DNA of 64,000 bases. Origin: Nocardioides luteus (lineage in GTDB: Bacteria > Actinomycetota > Actinomycetes > Propionibacteriales > Nocardioidaceae). The notes beneath the pieces are model-generated. The model searched no databases. It had not been told where the DNA came from and saw nothing but the letters and a program-made list of their open reading frames with translations. Below are positions 1 through 7,610 of this stretch, piece by piece (the stretch's first letter is position 1; the number at the start of each line of letters is the position of its first letter). Location: assembly GCF_015752315.1 (NCBI RefSeq), contig NZ_JADOVJ010000001.1:4332501-4396500 (forward strand), read 5' to 3'. A program made the translations under genes and the position numbers.

Positions 1-154
1 CGCCGGCGGCCTCGAGCAGCGGGATCAGGGGTCCGTGCTCGGGCACGACCACGGTGACCCGCTGCCCCGCCTGGTGCAGCCCACGCACCGTCTCGACCAG
101 CTGAAGATCGGAGCCGTAGACGTCCGGTGACGGGTGGGCGACCAACAAACGCAT
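1..154 (-). CDS. glycosyltransferase family 4, N-terminal fragment (cut by window edge)
   Basis: Only the first 51 codons are present; the rest lies before the window. Translation from the ATG gives MRLLVAHPSPDVYGSDLQLV, then a strand ending in VTVVVPEHGPL. This is the usual opening of a GT-B glycosyltransferase: a first beta strand, a loop carrying Gly-Ser-Asp, then a helix and second strand. Family members transfer sugars from nucleotide donors to lipid-linked glycans at the inner membrane face. No good ribosome site is visible. It diverges from the CDP-alcohol phosphatidyltransferase, and a perfect 12-bp palindrome lies between the two genes. Donor and acceptor cannot be told from so short a piece. 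Confidence 0.7.
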   Translation of the reverse strand, partial: MRLLVAHPSPDVYGSDLQLVETVRGLHQAGQRVTVVVPEHGPLIPLLEAAG

Positions 155-211
155 GATGAGTAAAGGTAGGCCACCCGAACGGCCCGGGCCGAAGGTCCTG
201 GCAAAGTCCTA

Positions 212-223
212 CCCAGATCTGGG
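212..223. promoter_or_regulatory. perfect palindrome in divergent promoter region
   Basis: The sequence CCCAGATCTGGG is a perfect 12-bp palindrome, extended as TACCC...GGGG. It lies between two divergent glycan genes. It resembles TACCCGAAATGGG and TACCCGATTTGGG elsewhere in the locus, so it may be one site of a shared operator. The binding protein is unknown. Confidence 0.35.
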
Positions 224-310
224 GAGCCAACGGCCTCGGTGACCTGGGAGGACCGAGGGTCCTCTAGGGTCCCGATGTCCCCCCCACGTATCAGCAAAGC
301 AGGATCGAGC

Positions 311-1069
311 ATGGCCGCGACCGGCGCCGAACGCGCCCCCGGCGGGTTCCGTACGCACCTGCAGGCGCTGGGGCAGGCGCAGAAGCCCTCGCTCAACACC
401 GCGGCCTACTCGCGGCTCGTCAACCGGCCCGCCGGCCGGGTTGTCGCCGCGGCCGCGCACACGCTCGGCGCGACGCCCAACCAGGTGACGGCGCTGAGCG
501 CGACGCTCTCGGCCGCCGGCCTGGCGGTGCTCGCGCTGGTCGAGCCGCGCTGGTGGACCGGGGTCGTGGTCGCGTTGCTGCTCGCCGCTGGCTACGTGCT
601 CGACTCCTCCGACGGCCAGCTCGCCCGGCTGCGTGGTGGCGGGTCGCGCTCGGGCGAGTGGCTCGACCACACCATCGACTGCTTCAAGACGGCCGGTCTG
701 CACCTGGCGGTGCTCGTCTCCTGCTACCGCTTCGGTCCGGACTCCGACGGGTGGCTGCTGGTGCCGCTCGGGTTCGAGGTGGTCGCCGTGGTGACGTACT
801 TCGGGCTGATCCTGATGCCGACCCTGCGCCCCGCCTCCTCCGGGTCGCCGTCGGCGGCGGTCCACGAGAACCCGCTGCGCAAGTGGGCGCTGCTGCCGAT
901 GGACTACGGCGCGCAGTGCTGGATGTTCGTGGTGCTCGGGTTCGGGATGCTCATCTGGTGGACCTACGCGCTGGTCTTCGCCTGCAACGCCGCCGCGCTG
1001 GCCGTCGCGCTGCGCAAGTGGTGGCGTGAGCTGCGGGCGCTGGACGGCCCCTCGCAGGTGTCGCGATGA
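311..1069 (+). CDS. CDP-alcohol phosphatidyltransferase family membrane protein
   Basis: Integral membrane enzyme of the family that moves a phospho-alcohol or phospho-sugar from a CDP-linked donor to an acceptor alcohol. The diagnostic motif D-x2-D-G-x2-A-R-x8-G-x3-D-x3-D is intact (DSSDGQLAR, then G-E-W-L-D-H-T-I-D), so metal and CDP binding should be preserved. Several hydrophobic helices follow. I chose the ATG preceded by AGGA; earlier in-frame GTG and ATG codons would add up to 24 poorly conserved residues. Its stop overlaps the next start as ATGA, coupling it to the double glycosyltransferase. In this setting it may make a glycan-lipid carrier or a phosphodiester decoration rather than bulk phospholipid; the acceptor is not known. 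Confidence 0.85.
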   Translation: MAATGAERAPGGFRTHLQALGQAQKPSLNTAAYSRLVNRPAGRVVAAAAHTLGATPNQVTALSATLSAAGLAVLALVEPRWWTGVVVALLLAAGYVLDSSDGQLARLRGGGSRSGEWLDHTIDCFKTAGLHLAVLVSCYRFGPDSDGWLLVPLGFEVVAVVTYFGLILMPTLRPASSGSPSAAVHENPLRKWALLPMDYGAQCWMFVVLGFGMLIWWTYALVFACNAAALAVALRKWWRELRALDGPSQVSR

Positions 1070-2961
1070 GCGACCTCGCCCGGGTTGCCGTGGTCGTGGT
1101 CAGCTACGGCGATCCGGCGCTGCTCGAACGGCACACGACCCGGGTCGCCGCGGCGCTCCGGCCCGCCCGGATCGTGGTGGTCGACAACCACTCGACCGAC
1201 GCCCACCGCGCGGCGGTCCGAGCCCTCTGCGAGCGCGAGGGCTGGACCGGAGTCTTCCCGGGCACCAACACCGGCTTCGGCGCCGGCTGCAACCTGGGCG
1301 CCGCGGCCGCGCTGGCCGCGGGCGCCGAGGTGCTCCTCTTCCTCAACCCGGACGCCACGATCGACGCCGAGTCGGCGGTACGCCTCGTCGCCGCCGTCGA
1401 GGCCGAGCCGCTCCTGCTCGCCGGACCGACCGTGCTCGGCCCGGACGGGTCGGTCGCCTCTGCGGGACTCGATCTCGACCTCGACACCGGGACCATGCGC
1501 CCGTGGCGACGGCGCGCCGAGCATCCGGGGGCGGACACGCTGCCCTGGGTCACCGGGGCCTGCTTCGCGGTCACCCGTGAGCTGTGGGAGCGGCTGGCCG
1601 GCTTCGACGAGCGCTACTTCCTCTACTGGGAGGACGTCGACCTCTGCGCCCGCGTCCGGGCGTTCGGCGGCCGGGTCGCGGTCGTCGACGGTGCCACCGC
1701 GATCCACTCCGGAGGCGGAACCCAGCGCGCCGAGGGCTCCCGCGCCAAGTCGCCGGCCTACTACTACTTCAACATCCGCAACCGCGCCCTCTTCGCGCGG
1801 ACCTGGCTCAGCCAGGAGCAGGAGCGGGCCTGGCGTCGCGGGGCGGTCGGGGCTGCGTACGAGATCCTGATGCGGGGTGGACGTCGTCAGCTCCTGCACC
1901 CGGTACGCCCCGTCTCCGCCGTCCTCCAGGGACTGCGCGACGGCCGCCGCGACCGGCCGGTCCGGGTCATGGAATCGGTCCGCGAGCTGCGCGCGACGAC
2001 CAATCCCTACATCGTCCAGCTCGTCGAGACCCTCGGGCAGCGCGACGACACCGACGTGCTCCTGTTCAGCTTCCGGCGCGCCCTCGCGGGCCGCTACGAC
2101 GTCTTCCACGTGCACTGGCCCGAGCTGCTGATGACGTCGGCGAGCACACGCCTCCGTCGCCTGGCCCGCCGCCTGCTCACCGCCGCGTTCGTCGCCCGGC
2201 TGTGGCTGACCAGGACCCCGGTCGTACGCACCTGGCACAACCTCGCCCGCCCCGACGGCCTGTCCCGCTGGGACCACCGGCTCCTGGACGCCCTCGAGCG
2301 CCGCACCCGGCACATCATCCGGCTCACCGAGCAGACCGCTCCCCCGCTCGAGGTGCCGACCTCGACGATCCTCCACGCCCACTACCGCGACTGGTTCGAG
2401 CGGATCGAGCCCGCCGCCGAGGTCACCCCGAACCCGCGGCGTGCCCTCTACTTCGGCCTGATCAAGCCCTACAAGGGCGTCGAGCAGCTTCTGGAGGCGG
2501 TCGCCGACAGTCCCGAGGCAGACCTGGACGTACGCCTCGTCGGCTCCCCAGCCGACCCCACCCTCGCCGACCGGGTCCGCGCCGCGGTATCGGCCGACCC
2601 ACGGATCAGCGCCGAGCTGAGCTACGCCGACGACGCCACCCTGGCCGCCGAGATCGCCGCCGCCGCCCTGGTCGTGCTGCCCTACAAGGCGATGCACAAC
2701 TCCGGCGCCCTCCTGCTCGCCCTTTCCCTCGACACCCCCGTCCTCGCCCCCGACAACGAGGTCAACCGCCGCCTCGCCGAGGAGGTCGGCGAAGGCTGGC
2801 TCCACCTCTTCGACGGCACCCTCACCATCGAGGACCTGGAACGCACGTTGAAGGCGGTCGCGGCCGGTCCGCCCCCTGGCCGCCCCGACCTGTCGGCGCG
2901 GGAGTGGCCGGAGTCCGCCGCACTCCACGCCGCAGCCTTCCGAGCCGCCCTGCTCCCCTGA
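1066..2961 (+). CDS. fused GT2 / GT-B double glycosyltransferase
   Basis: A 631-residue protein with two catalytic folds. Residues 1 to about 290 are a GT2 (GT-A) rhamnosyltransferase-like domain: VVVSYGDP, VVVDNHST, GFGAGCNLG, FLNPDA for metal and nucleotide binding, and FLYWEDVDLCARV. From about residue 302 (MESVREL) a GT-B domain begins, with the Rossmann opening VFHVHWPE, a second region RTWHNL...RWDHRLLDALERR, a linker YFGLIKPYKGVEQL and a C-terminal donor site around LPYKAMHNSGALLLALSLDTPV. The fusion suggests two successive sugar additions by one polypeptide. It is coupled by ATGA to the preceding membrane enzyme. The junction shows no frameshift sign; the frame is continuous. Confidence 0.88.
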   Translation: MSDLARVAVVVVSYGDPALLERHTTRVAAALRPARIVVVDNHSTDAHRAAVRALCEREGWTGVFPGTNTGFGAGCNLGAAAALAAGAEVLLFLNPDATIDAESAVRLVAAVEAEPLLLAGPTVLGPDGSVASAGLDLDLDTGTMRPWRRRAEHPGADTLPWVTGACFAVTRELWERLAGFDERYFLYWEDVDLCARVRAFGGRVAVVDGATAIHSGGGTQRAEGSRAKSPAYYYFNIRNRALFARTWLSQEQERAWRRGAVGAAYEILMRGGRRQLLHPVRPVSAVLQGLRDGRRDRPVRVMESVRELRATTNPYIVQLVETLGQRDDTDVLLFSFRRALAGRYDVFHVHWPELLMTSASTRLRRLARRLLTAAFVARLWLTRTPVVRTWHNLARPDGLSRWDHRLLDALERRTRHIIRLTEQTAPPLEVPTSTILHAHYRDWFERIEPAAEVTPNPRRALYFGLIKPYKGVEQLLEAVADSPEADLDVRLVGSPADPTLADRVRAAVSADPRISAELSYADDATLAAEIAAAALVVLPYKAMHNSGALLLALSLDTPVLAPDNEVNRRLAEEVGEGWLHLFDGTLTIEDLERTLKAVAAGPPPGRPDLSAREWPESAALHAAAFRAALLP

Positions 2962-2971
2962 GCCGGGCAAC

Positions 2972-3195
2972 GCCGACCCGGCGCATCTGTCCCGCCACCC
3001 ACCGCCGACCCGGCGCATCTGTCCCGCCACCCAGCGCCGACCCGGCGCACCTGTCCCGCCACCCAGCGCCGACCCGGCGCACCTGTCCCACCACCCAGCA
3101 CCGACCCGGCGCACCTGTCCCACCACCCAGCACCGACCCGGCGCACCTGTCCCACCACCCAGCACCGACTCGGCGCGTCTGTTCCGCAGCAGAAC
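2972..3195 (+). repeat. tandem array of 32-bp unit A, seven copies
   Basis: Seven copies of a 32-bp unit (consensus start GCCGACCCGGCGCAYCTGTC, then CCRCCACCCAGC) run head to tail without spacers; the last is degenerate. It begins 10 bp after the glycosyltransferase stop. The unit is the reverse complement, in diverged form, of the units in the second array downstream, so the two arrays form one head-to-head element. A related element lies near 41.7 kb. Confidence 0.95.
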
Positions 3196-3254
3196 GGCGC
3201 CAAGGCCGGCGATGCCGCGCCTGCACCTACAGCACAGAACCGGACCGGATGCGT

Positions 3255-3542
3255 GAGACAGTCACGCCGATTGGGGCGTTCCGTCCGAGACACTCACGCC
3301 GACTCGAGCGCTCCAACCGAGACACTCACGCCGACTCGAGCGCTCCAACCGAGACACTCACGCCGACTCGAGCGCTCCAACCGAGACACTCACGCCAACT
3401 CGAGCGCTCCACCCGAGACACTCAAGCCAACTCGAGCGCTCCACCCGAGACACTCACGCCAACTCGAGCGCTCCACCCGAGACAGTCGCGCCGACTCGAG
3501 CGTTCCACGCGGGACATTTGCGCCGGGTCGGCGGGGATGTGC
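3255..3542 (-). repeat. tandem array of 32-bp unit B (inverted unit A), nine copies
   Basis: Nine copies with exact 32-bp spacing, typified by GAGACACTCACGCCGACTCG and then AGCGCTCCAACC. The last, diverged copy (GGGACATTTGCGCCGGGTCG) matches the reverse complement of unit A, showing common origin. A 59-bp core separates the arrays, and part of that core (GGTGCGTGAGACAGTCACGCC-like) recurs in the 41.7-kb element. Open frames across the arrays encode only periodic low-complexity peptides and are not annotated as genes. Confidence 0.93.
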
Positions 3543-3552
3543 GGTTCTTTAC

Positions 3553-3558
3553 TAACCT
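3553..3558 (+). promoter_or_regulatory. -10 box TAACCT for leaderless transcript
   Basis: TAACCT (TANNNT type) lies 7 nt before the GTG taken as the start of the MFS gene. That spacing would put the transcript start at the start codon. The same arrangement occurs at four other genes in this window. Confidence 0.5.
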
Positions 3559-3565
3559 GAAGAAC

Positions 3566-4768
3566 GTGCCTCCTCCCCCAGACCACTCACCGAAACGCCC
3601 ACCGGTCTGGATCTCGGTGGCCTCGTTCGTGAGCAGCTTCGACCGGTTCGTGGTGAGCCCGATCCTGGTCCTGGTCGCGGCGACGTTCGGGGTCTCGGTG
3701 GGGCAGGCGGTGGCGATCGCGAGCGGCTACTACCTGGCGTACGGGCTGTCCCAGCCGTTGTGGGGAGCACTCTCGGACAGGTTCGGCAGGGTCCGGCTGA
3801 TGCAGGGGGCGCTCGTCGGGGCGGGGATCGCGGGGCTGGTGTCGGCGGCGGCGCCGAACCTGATCACGCTGGTCGTGGTGCGGGTGGTCGCGGGGGCCTT
3901 CTTCGGGGCGATCGTGCCGACGTCACTGACGTACGTCGGCGACACCGTCTCCGCCACCCACCGGCAGCGGGCGCTCTCGGACCTGATGGCCGCGATGGCG
4001 GTCGGGACCGCGCTGGCGGCGGCCGCGGCGGGGATCACGGGTCAGCTGGCGGGATGGCGGGTCGTGTTCGCGGTACCGGCGATCGTGGCCCTGGTCAGCG
4101 CCTGGGGCCTGAGGAGGCTCGCCGAACCACCGCGAGCCACGAACGGCGGGGTCGGAGCCGCCTTCCGGGCCGCGCTGAGCAACCGCTGGGTGATGGTGGT
4201 CGGGCTGCTGGTCTTCGTCGAGGGCGGCCTGGTCCTGGGCGTGCTCACCCTCCTCGCCCCCGCCCTGCAGGCCCAGGGCGTCGACGCCGCGCGGGCGGGG
4301 CTCGCGGCCGCTGCGTACGGCATCGCGGTCCTGCTCTCCTCGCAGGTCCTCAAGGCGCTCACCCGGCGGCTCCCGCGGTGGGCGCTGATGGGGATCGGCG
4401 GCAGCGCCCTGACGGCCGGGTACGCCGTCGCGACCCTGCGCGTCTCGGTGCCCACCATCATCGGCATCGTCATCATGCTCGGGGTCACCTGGGCCTTCCT
4501 GCACACCTCGCTGCAGACCTGGGCCACCTCGATCGTCCCGGAGGCGCGCGGCACGGTCGTGGCCTGCTTCGCCGCCTCCCTCTTCATCGGCAGCTCCGTC
4601 GCAGCCGTCCTCGCCGGCCCGGCCGCCGACCACAACCGGTGGCACACCCTCTTCACCATCAGCGCCGCGACCGCCGCCGTCCTCACCGTCGCCTGCGTCC
4701 TCGCCTACCGCGCCTACGCGGCCCGCGAGGCCGCACCGCGGGCGACGGACGTCGCCACCGACGTCTAG
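3566..4768 (+). CDS. major facilitator superfamily transporter
   Basis: A 400-residue, roughly 12-helix transporter. The MFS signature between helices 2 and 3 is present as PLWGALSDRFGRVRLM, and the first half carries the usual R-V-V-x-G-A-F-F-G-A in helix 4. A hydrophilic break near the middle (EPPRATNGG) marks the two six-helix halves. Such proteins export or import small molecules using the proton gradient; the substrate is not evident. Start: GTG seven bases after a TAACCT box, giving a leaderless mRNA; earlier in-frame codons would extend it into the repeat element. It is not clearly part of the glycan locus and could be a drug-efflux-type carrier. Confidence 0.85.
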   Translation: MPPPPDHSPKRPPVWISVASFVSSFDRFVVSPILVLVAATFGVSVGQAVAIASGYYLAYGLSQPLWGALSDRFGRVRLMQGALVGAGIAGLVSAAAPNLITLVVVRVVAGAFFGAIVPTSLTYVGDTVSATHRQRALSDLMAAMAVGTALAAAAAGITGQLAGWRVVFAVPAIVALVSAWGLRRLAEPPRATNGGVGAAFRAALSNRWVMVVGLLVFVEGGLVLGVLTLLAPALQAQGVDAARAGLAAAAYGIAVLLSSQVLKALTRRLPRWALMGIGGSALTAGYAVATLRVSVPTIIGIVIMLGVTWAFLHTSLQTWATSIVPEARGTVVACFAASLFIGSSVAAVLAGPAADHNRWHTLFTISAATAAVLTVACVLAYRAYAAREAAPRATDVATDV

Positions 4769-4828
4769 CCATCCCGCCGCATAGGCCTCGCCTTCACTAG
4801 GGACGGCCGGTGACAGCTCCAAAGCAGA

Positions 4829-5773
4829 GTGAAACAGGACGTTGTGGCAATACGTGGCTGCTTTCGAAGCGGTGGACCCCTAAGGTTGGTAACGGAATGT
4901 GTAGCGAACACTTTTCAACCACGGCGGACGGAGCTGCAGTACCATCTGGAGATGCAGCGGAGGCAATTGGTCCACCAGGTCATGACTGAGTTGGATTCGG
5001 CGACTGAGCGAGTTGATTACCCCGATCATCCCTTGCTCCTCAGAGGACCAGACGTTCTGGCGCTCGCCCGCGGAAGACTGACAGCCTATTTTGTCTACAA
5101 GGCGGGCGGGACACGGCCCACGAGCACTCAGGAAAGGTCCCGATTCCTGCTGACTCGCTTGGCATTTCCGCCTGGTACTGGAATTGTCCTCGTCACTGAT
5201 ACGACCGCGACCGTCGACTTCGGACCCAATGACATCCTCGTGGACGCGATCGTGACTATTCGGGAGTTCGCGCAATTCTCTAGATCGAGTACCAGGTTCG
5301 AGTCAACTGACACAGCGGACGTGATTGAGGACGTGCGACGATTTCACAGCGCGCGCTTCGCGGAAGCGTGGACTCGCGCGTTCGACGTACCCGAGCCCAC
5401 CCGAGCCCGATCAGAGAGACCTGGTGATCCCACGTCTGAAATCGCCGCTCGTCGGGACAACCTGAAGCGGGCTCGGTGGATGCAAGTCGACAATGGGGTT
5501 CTACACGCTCGGTCGCCAGCAAGGACAGGATCAGACCTCCGGAGGGCTGTGGCTCGCACTACCGTTGCCGCGACATCCCTCGACTACGACCTCACTCTAG
5601 GGCTGTCTGGCGTAGCCGAGACCTCAGCGAAACTCAGATCGGGAAACGGGCACCTAGTCATGCATTACTTCCACGACGAACAAGCACCTCGGAAGCCGGC
5701 CTTCGACGCCTTCAAACCCCAACGTGCAGCCGCGTTCGCAGGCGTCGAAGCTGTCAGATCTGGGCCCGAATGA
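4829..5773 (+). CDS. unknown protein, first gene of a lower-GC two-gene island; possible degenerate nuclease
   Basis: I do not recognise the family. The reading frame is visibly poorer in GC than its neighbours and uses codons rare in them, which suggests acquisition. Residues 74-75 are Pro-Asp (RGPDVLALA), followed by a strand and Y-F-V-Y-K at 87-91. This order recalls the PD-(D/E)xK nuclease core, but the acidic residue before Lys is replaced (V-Y-K), so activity is doubtful and the match is only an impression. A helix and the strand GTGIVLVTD follow. The C-terminal third has no motif I can name. Start is uncertain: GTG is used here, but ATG codons at residues 42 and 52 are alternatives. 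The stop overlaps the next gene as ATGA. Confidence 0.55.
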   Translation: MKQDVVAIRGCFRSGGPLRLVTECVANTFQPRRTELQYHLEMQRRQLVHQVMTELDSATERVDYPDHPLLLRGPDVLALARGRLTAYFVYKAGGTRPTSTQERSRFLLTRLAFPPGTGIVLVTDTTATVDFGPNDILVDAIVTIREFAQFSRSSTRFESTDTADVIEDVRRFHSARFAEAWTRAFDVPEPTRARSERPGDPTSEIAARRDNLKRARWMQVDNGVLHARSPARTGSDLRRAVARTTVAATSLDYDLTLGLSGVAETSAKLRSGNGHLVMHYFHDEQAPRKPAFDAFKPQRAAAFAGVEAVRSGPE

Positions 5774-6198
5774 CCGCGAAGAAGAGGGTTGAAACTCTGC
5801 GTCTTCTCATCGGCCAAAATTCGGTTCTGAGCAATTCAGTGAAACTGGTCGCACTGTACGCCGAGCTTAACCGACTACTCGCCATCCGAACAGCAAAGCA
5901 CGACAGTCGTTGGCTCCTGTCTGTTCTCCACACAACGAGAGCACTAGACACGTCTCTTAGTGAGTTGCGGAACGCGAAAGGTTGGGGCTCAGGAACGAGC
6001 CTCAACGACCATCTTACGGTCTTCACGAAACATCAAATCCTGTACACCGCGGAACTCACGGCGTATCGCAACGAGATCGTGTACAAGCGAAACAAGTACA
6101 TGCACGAAGCAGGCGCCACCCCTGATCAACTGGAGGCCGATCGTATTCTCCGTGAGATGGAGGGTTGTCTCTCGGTTGTCATATCACGCCTGACATGA
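5770..6198 (+). CDS. HEPN-domain protein, candidate RNase/toxin
   Basis: A 142-residue, almost wholly helical protein. Near its C-terminal part it has Arg-Asn-x3-His (RNKYMH, residues 107-112), the classical HEPN motif of metal-independent RNases in toxin-antitoxin, abortive-infection and CRISPR effector proteins. The helices before it (LYAELNRLLAIR, LHTTRALDTSLSELR) are compatible with the four-helix HEPN fold. It is coupled by ATGA to the unknown 314-residue protein, in the same lower-GC island, so the pair probably acts together. HEPN proteins of this size are often the toxic half of a defence pair. The call rests on a short motif plus predicted helicity, so a non-catalytic HEPN or a chance match remains possible. 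Confidence 0.55.
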   Translation: MTAKKRVETLRLLIGQNSVLSNSVKLVALYAELNRLLAIRTAKHDSRWLLSVLHTTRALDTSLSELRNAKGWGSGTSLNDHLTVFTKHQILYTAELTAYRNEIVYKRNKYMHEAGATPDQLEADRILREMEGCLSVVISRLT

Positions 6199-6373
6199 TC
6201 CTTAGGTCGACTGATTCCTGAGCCAGCTCGCACGGATTCTGTGTCCGTTGGGGCGATTACACCCGCTGGGCATGTAGTACTGACGACACCCTGGGCGCCT
6301 CGACTCAAAGGCACGAACTTGTTCCAGTCGCAGGGAGGCTCGATCTCGATAGACCCGACTATCGACTCTCAAG

Positions 6374-7489
6374 TCAGCGCATGTGGGCGCGCAGGAGCGC
6401 CTCGTACTGGTCGGTGATCCGGCTCCAGGTGAACTCGGCCGAGTGCCGGGCCCGGGCGCCCGCGGACAGGGATGCAGCGAGCTCGGGCTCGGACAGGAGC
6501 CGCTCCAGCGCGGTGACGACGCCGGCCTCGTCGGAGAAGTAGAGCGCGGCGCCGTCGGCGACCCAGCGGTTGTAGCGGTTGTCGTGGGCGATCACGGCGT
6601 TGCCGCAACCCAGCGCCTCGACCAGCGATGGGTTGGTGCCGCCGACCTGATGCCCGTGGACGTACGCCACCGAGTGGAAGCGCAGGGCCGAGACGATGTC
6701 GGTGTCGTAGATCGCACCGAGGAAGACGACCTCGTCGCTCGCCGCCTCGAGGACGGCGCGCTGGTAGGCGTCCGCCGGATCATAGGAGCCCAGGACGACC
6801 AGCTTCCGGCCCCACCGGCGGCTGGAGAAGGCCCGGACGACCTCGAGGATGCTGTTCTCCGGCACCGGGCGGGCGATCAGGGTGAGATAGGAGCCCGGCT
6901 CCAGCCCGTGGTCGAGCACCGGCCACTCCGGTGCATCGACAACAGGCGGCGCACCGTAGGCGATCGTGGTGATCTTCTCGACCGGCACCCGGGTCGCCAG
7001 GTGACGGGCGATCTCGGGGTGGTCGGCGATCAGGTGGTCACCGAGCCAGCAGGCGGCCCGCTCCTGGGTCCACAGGAAGGCCTTCTCGGGGCCGGACCAG
7101 CGGGCCCGCTTCCACTCGATGCCGTCCATGTTGATGATGTTGGGGACGCGGCGGGAGCGGAGCACCGAGTTGAGCGCGCCGGTGTTGTAGCCGAACGTCA
7201 CGCAGACGCTGCCGTCCTGCGCGGCCTCGCGGGCGGCATGCCGCACCGCACCGACGTCGAACTCGATCGTCCCGCGCGGACCGTCGTGACGGGCCGGCAC
7301 GTGGACGCGCTCGATGCCCTTCCACGAGTCGATGCGCAGGTCTGCGTGCGGCTCGTCGTCCTGGCAGTAGACGACCACGCGCCAGCCGCGGTCGACCAGG
7401 TCGAGTCCGATGTTCTCCACCGCGGTCTCGAAGCCGCCGTGGGCAGCGGGCACACCACGGGTGCCGAGCATCCGTACAGTGGGGGTCAC
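6374..7489 (-). CDS. glycosyltransferase family 4 with DUF1972-type N-terminus
   Basis: A GT-B enzyme of the group that opens with MLGTRGVPAAHGGFET, typical of DUF1972 rhamnosyltransferase-like proteins. It also contains FGYNTGALN, NMDGIEWKRARW and, in the donor domain, HGHQVGGTNPSLVEALGCG with a catalytic-type Glu. It should transfer a deoxyhexose or related sugar to the lipid-linked repeat unit in the cytoplasm. The GTG chosen has AGGAG ten bases upstream, whereas an ATG eight codons earlier lacks a site. A palindrome, TACCCGAAATGGGT, lies about 100 bp upstream, overlapping the stop of the next glycosyltransferase on the same strand. Confidence 0.88.
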   Translation of the reverse strand: MTPTVRMLGTRGVPAAHGGFETAVENIGLDLVDRGWRVVVYCQDDEPHADLRIDSWKGIERVHVPARHDGPRGTIEFDVGAVRHAAREAAQDGSVCVTFGYNTGALNSVLRSRRVPNIINMDGIEWKRARWSGPEKAFLWTQERAACWLGDHLIADHPEIARHLATRVPVEKITTIAYGAPPVVDAPEWPVLDHGLEPGSYLTLIARPVPENSILEVVRAFSSRRWGRKLVVLGSYDPADAYQRAVLEAASDEVVFLGAIYDTDIVSALRFHSVAYVHGHQVGGTNPSLVEALGCGNAVIAHDNRYNRWVADGAALYFSDEAGVVTALERLLSEPELAASLSAGARARHSAEFTWSRITDQYEALLRAHMR

Positions 7490-7594
7490 GTGGGGTTGAC
7501 TCCTAGTTCGCAAGGAGCCGACAGCCCCTATTTTCGATATAAGGAGCCATCCAAGGGGATCCGCGCGGATCGCGGTCCCGAACCCGGGTTCATA

Positions 7595-7610
7595 TACCCG
7601 AAATGGGTTA
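7595..7610. promoter_or_regulatory. candidate operator TACCCGAAATGGGTTA
   Basis: An inverted repeat ACCC-N5-GGGT lies upstream of the DUF1972 glycosyltransferase and overlaps the stop codon of the upstream gene. It shares 11 of 13 bases with the site at 19634-19646 and is close to the palindrome at 212-223. The regulator is unknown. Confidence 0.4.

Noticed and set aside
964..3165. Long minus-strand open frame under the double glycosyltransferase
   Set aside because: Low-complexity Gly/Arg product whose start lies in the repeat array; the plus strand has clear enzyme motifs.
2972..3542. CRISPR array
   Set aside because: Units of 32 bp abut directly with no unique spacers, two orientations are present, and no cas genes are near.
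3253..3555. Open frames coding periodic Ser/Arg/Thr-rich peptides across the repeats
   Set aside because: The periodicity follows the 32-bp DNA units, several frames are open at once, and no ribosome site or conserved domain supports translation.
6199..6373. Integration site or small RNA after the lower-GC island
   Set aside because: No tRNA end, direct repeat with the other island edge, integrase or convincing hairpin was found; I see nothing assignable in it.
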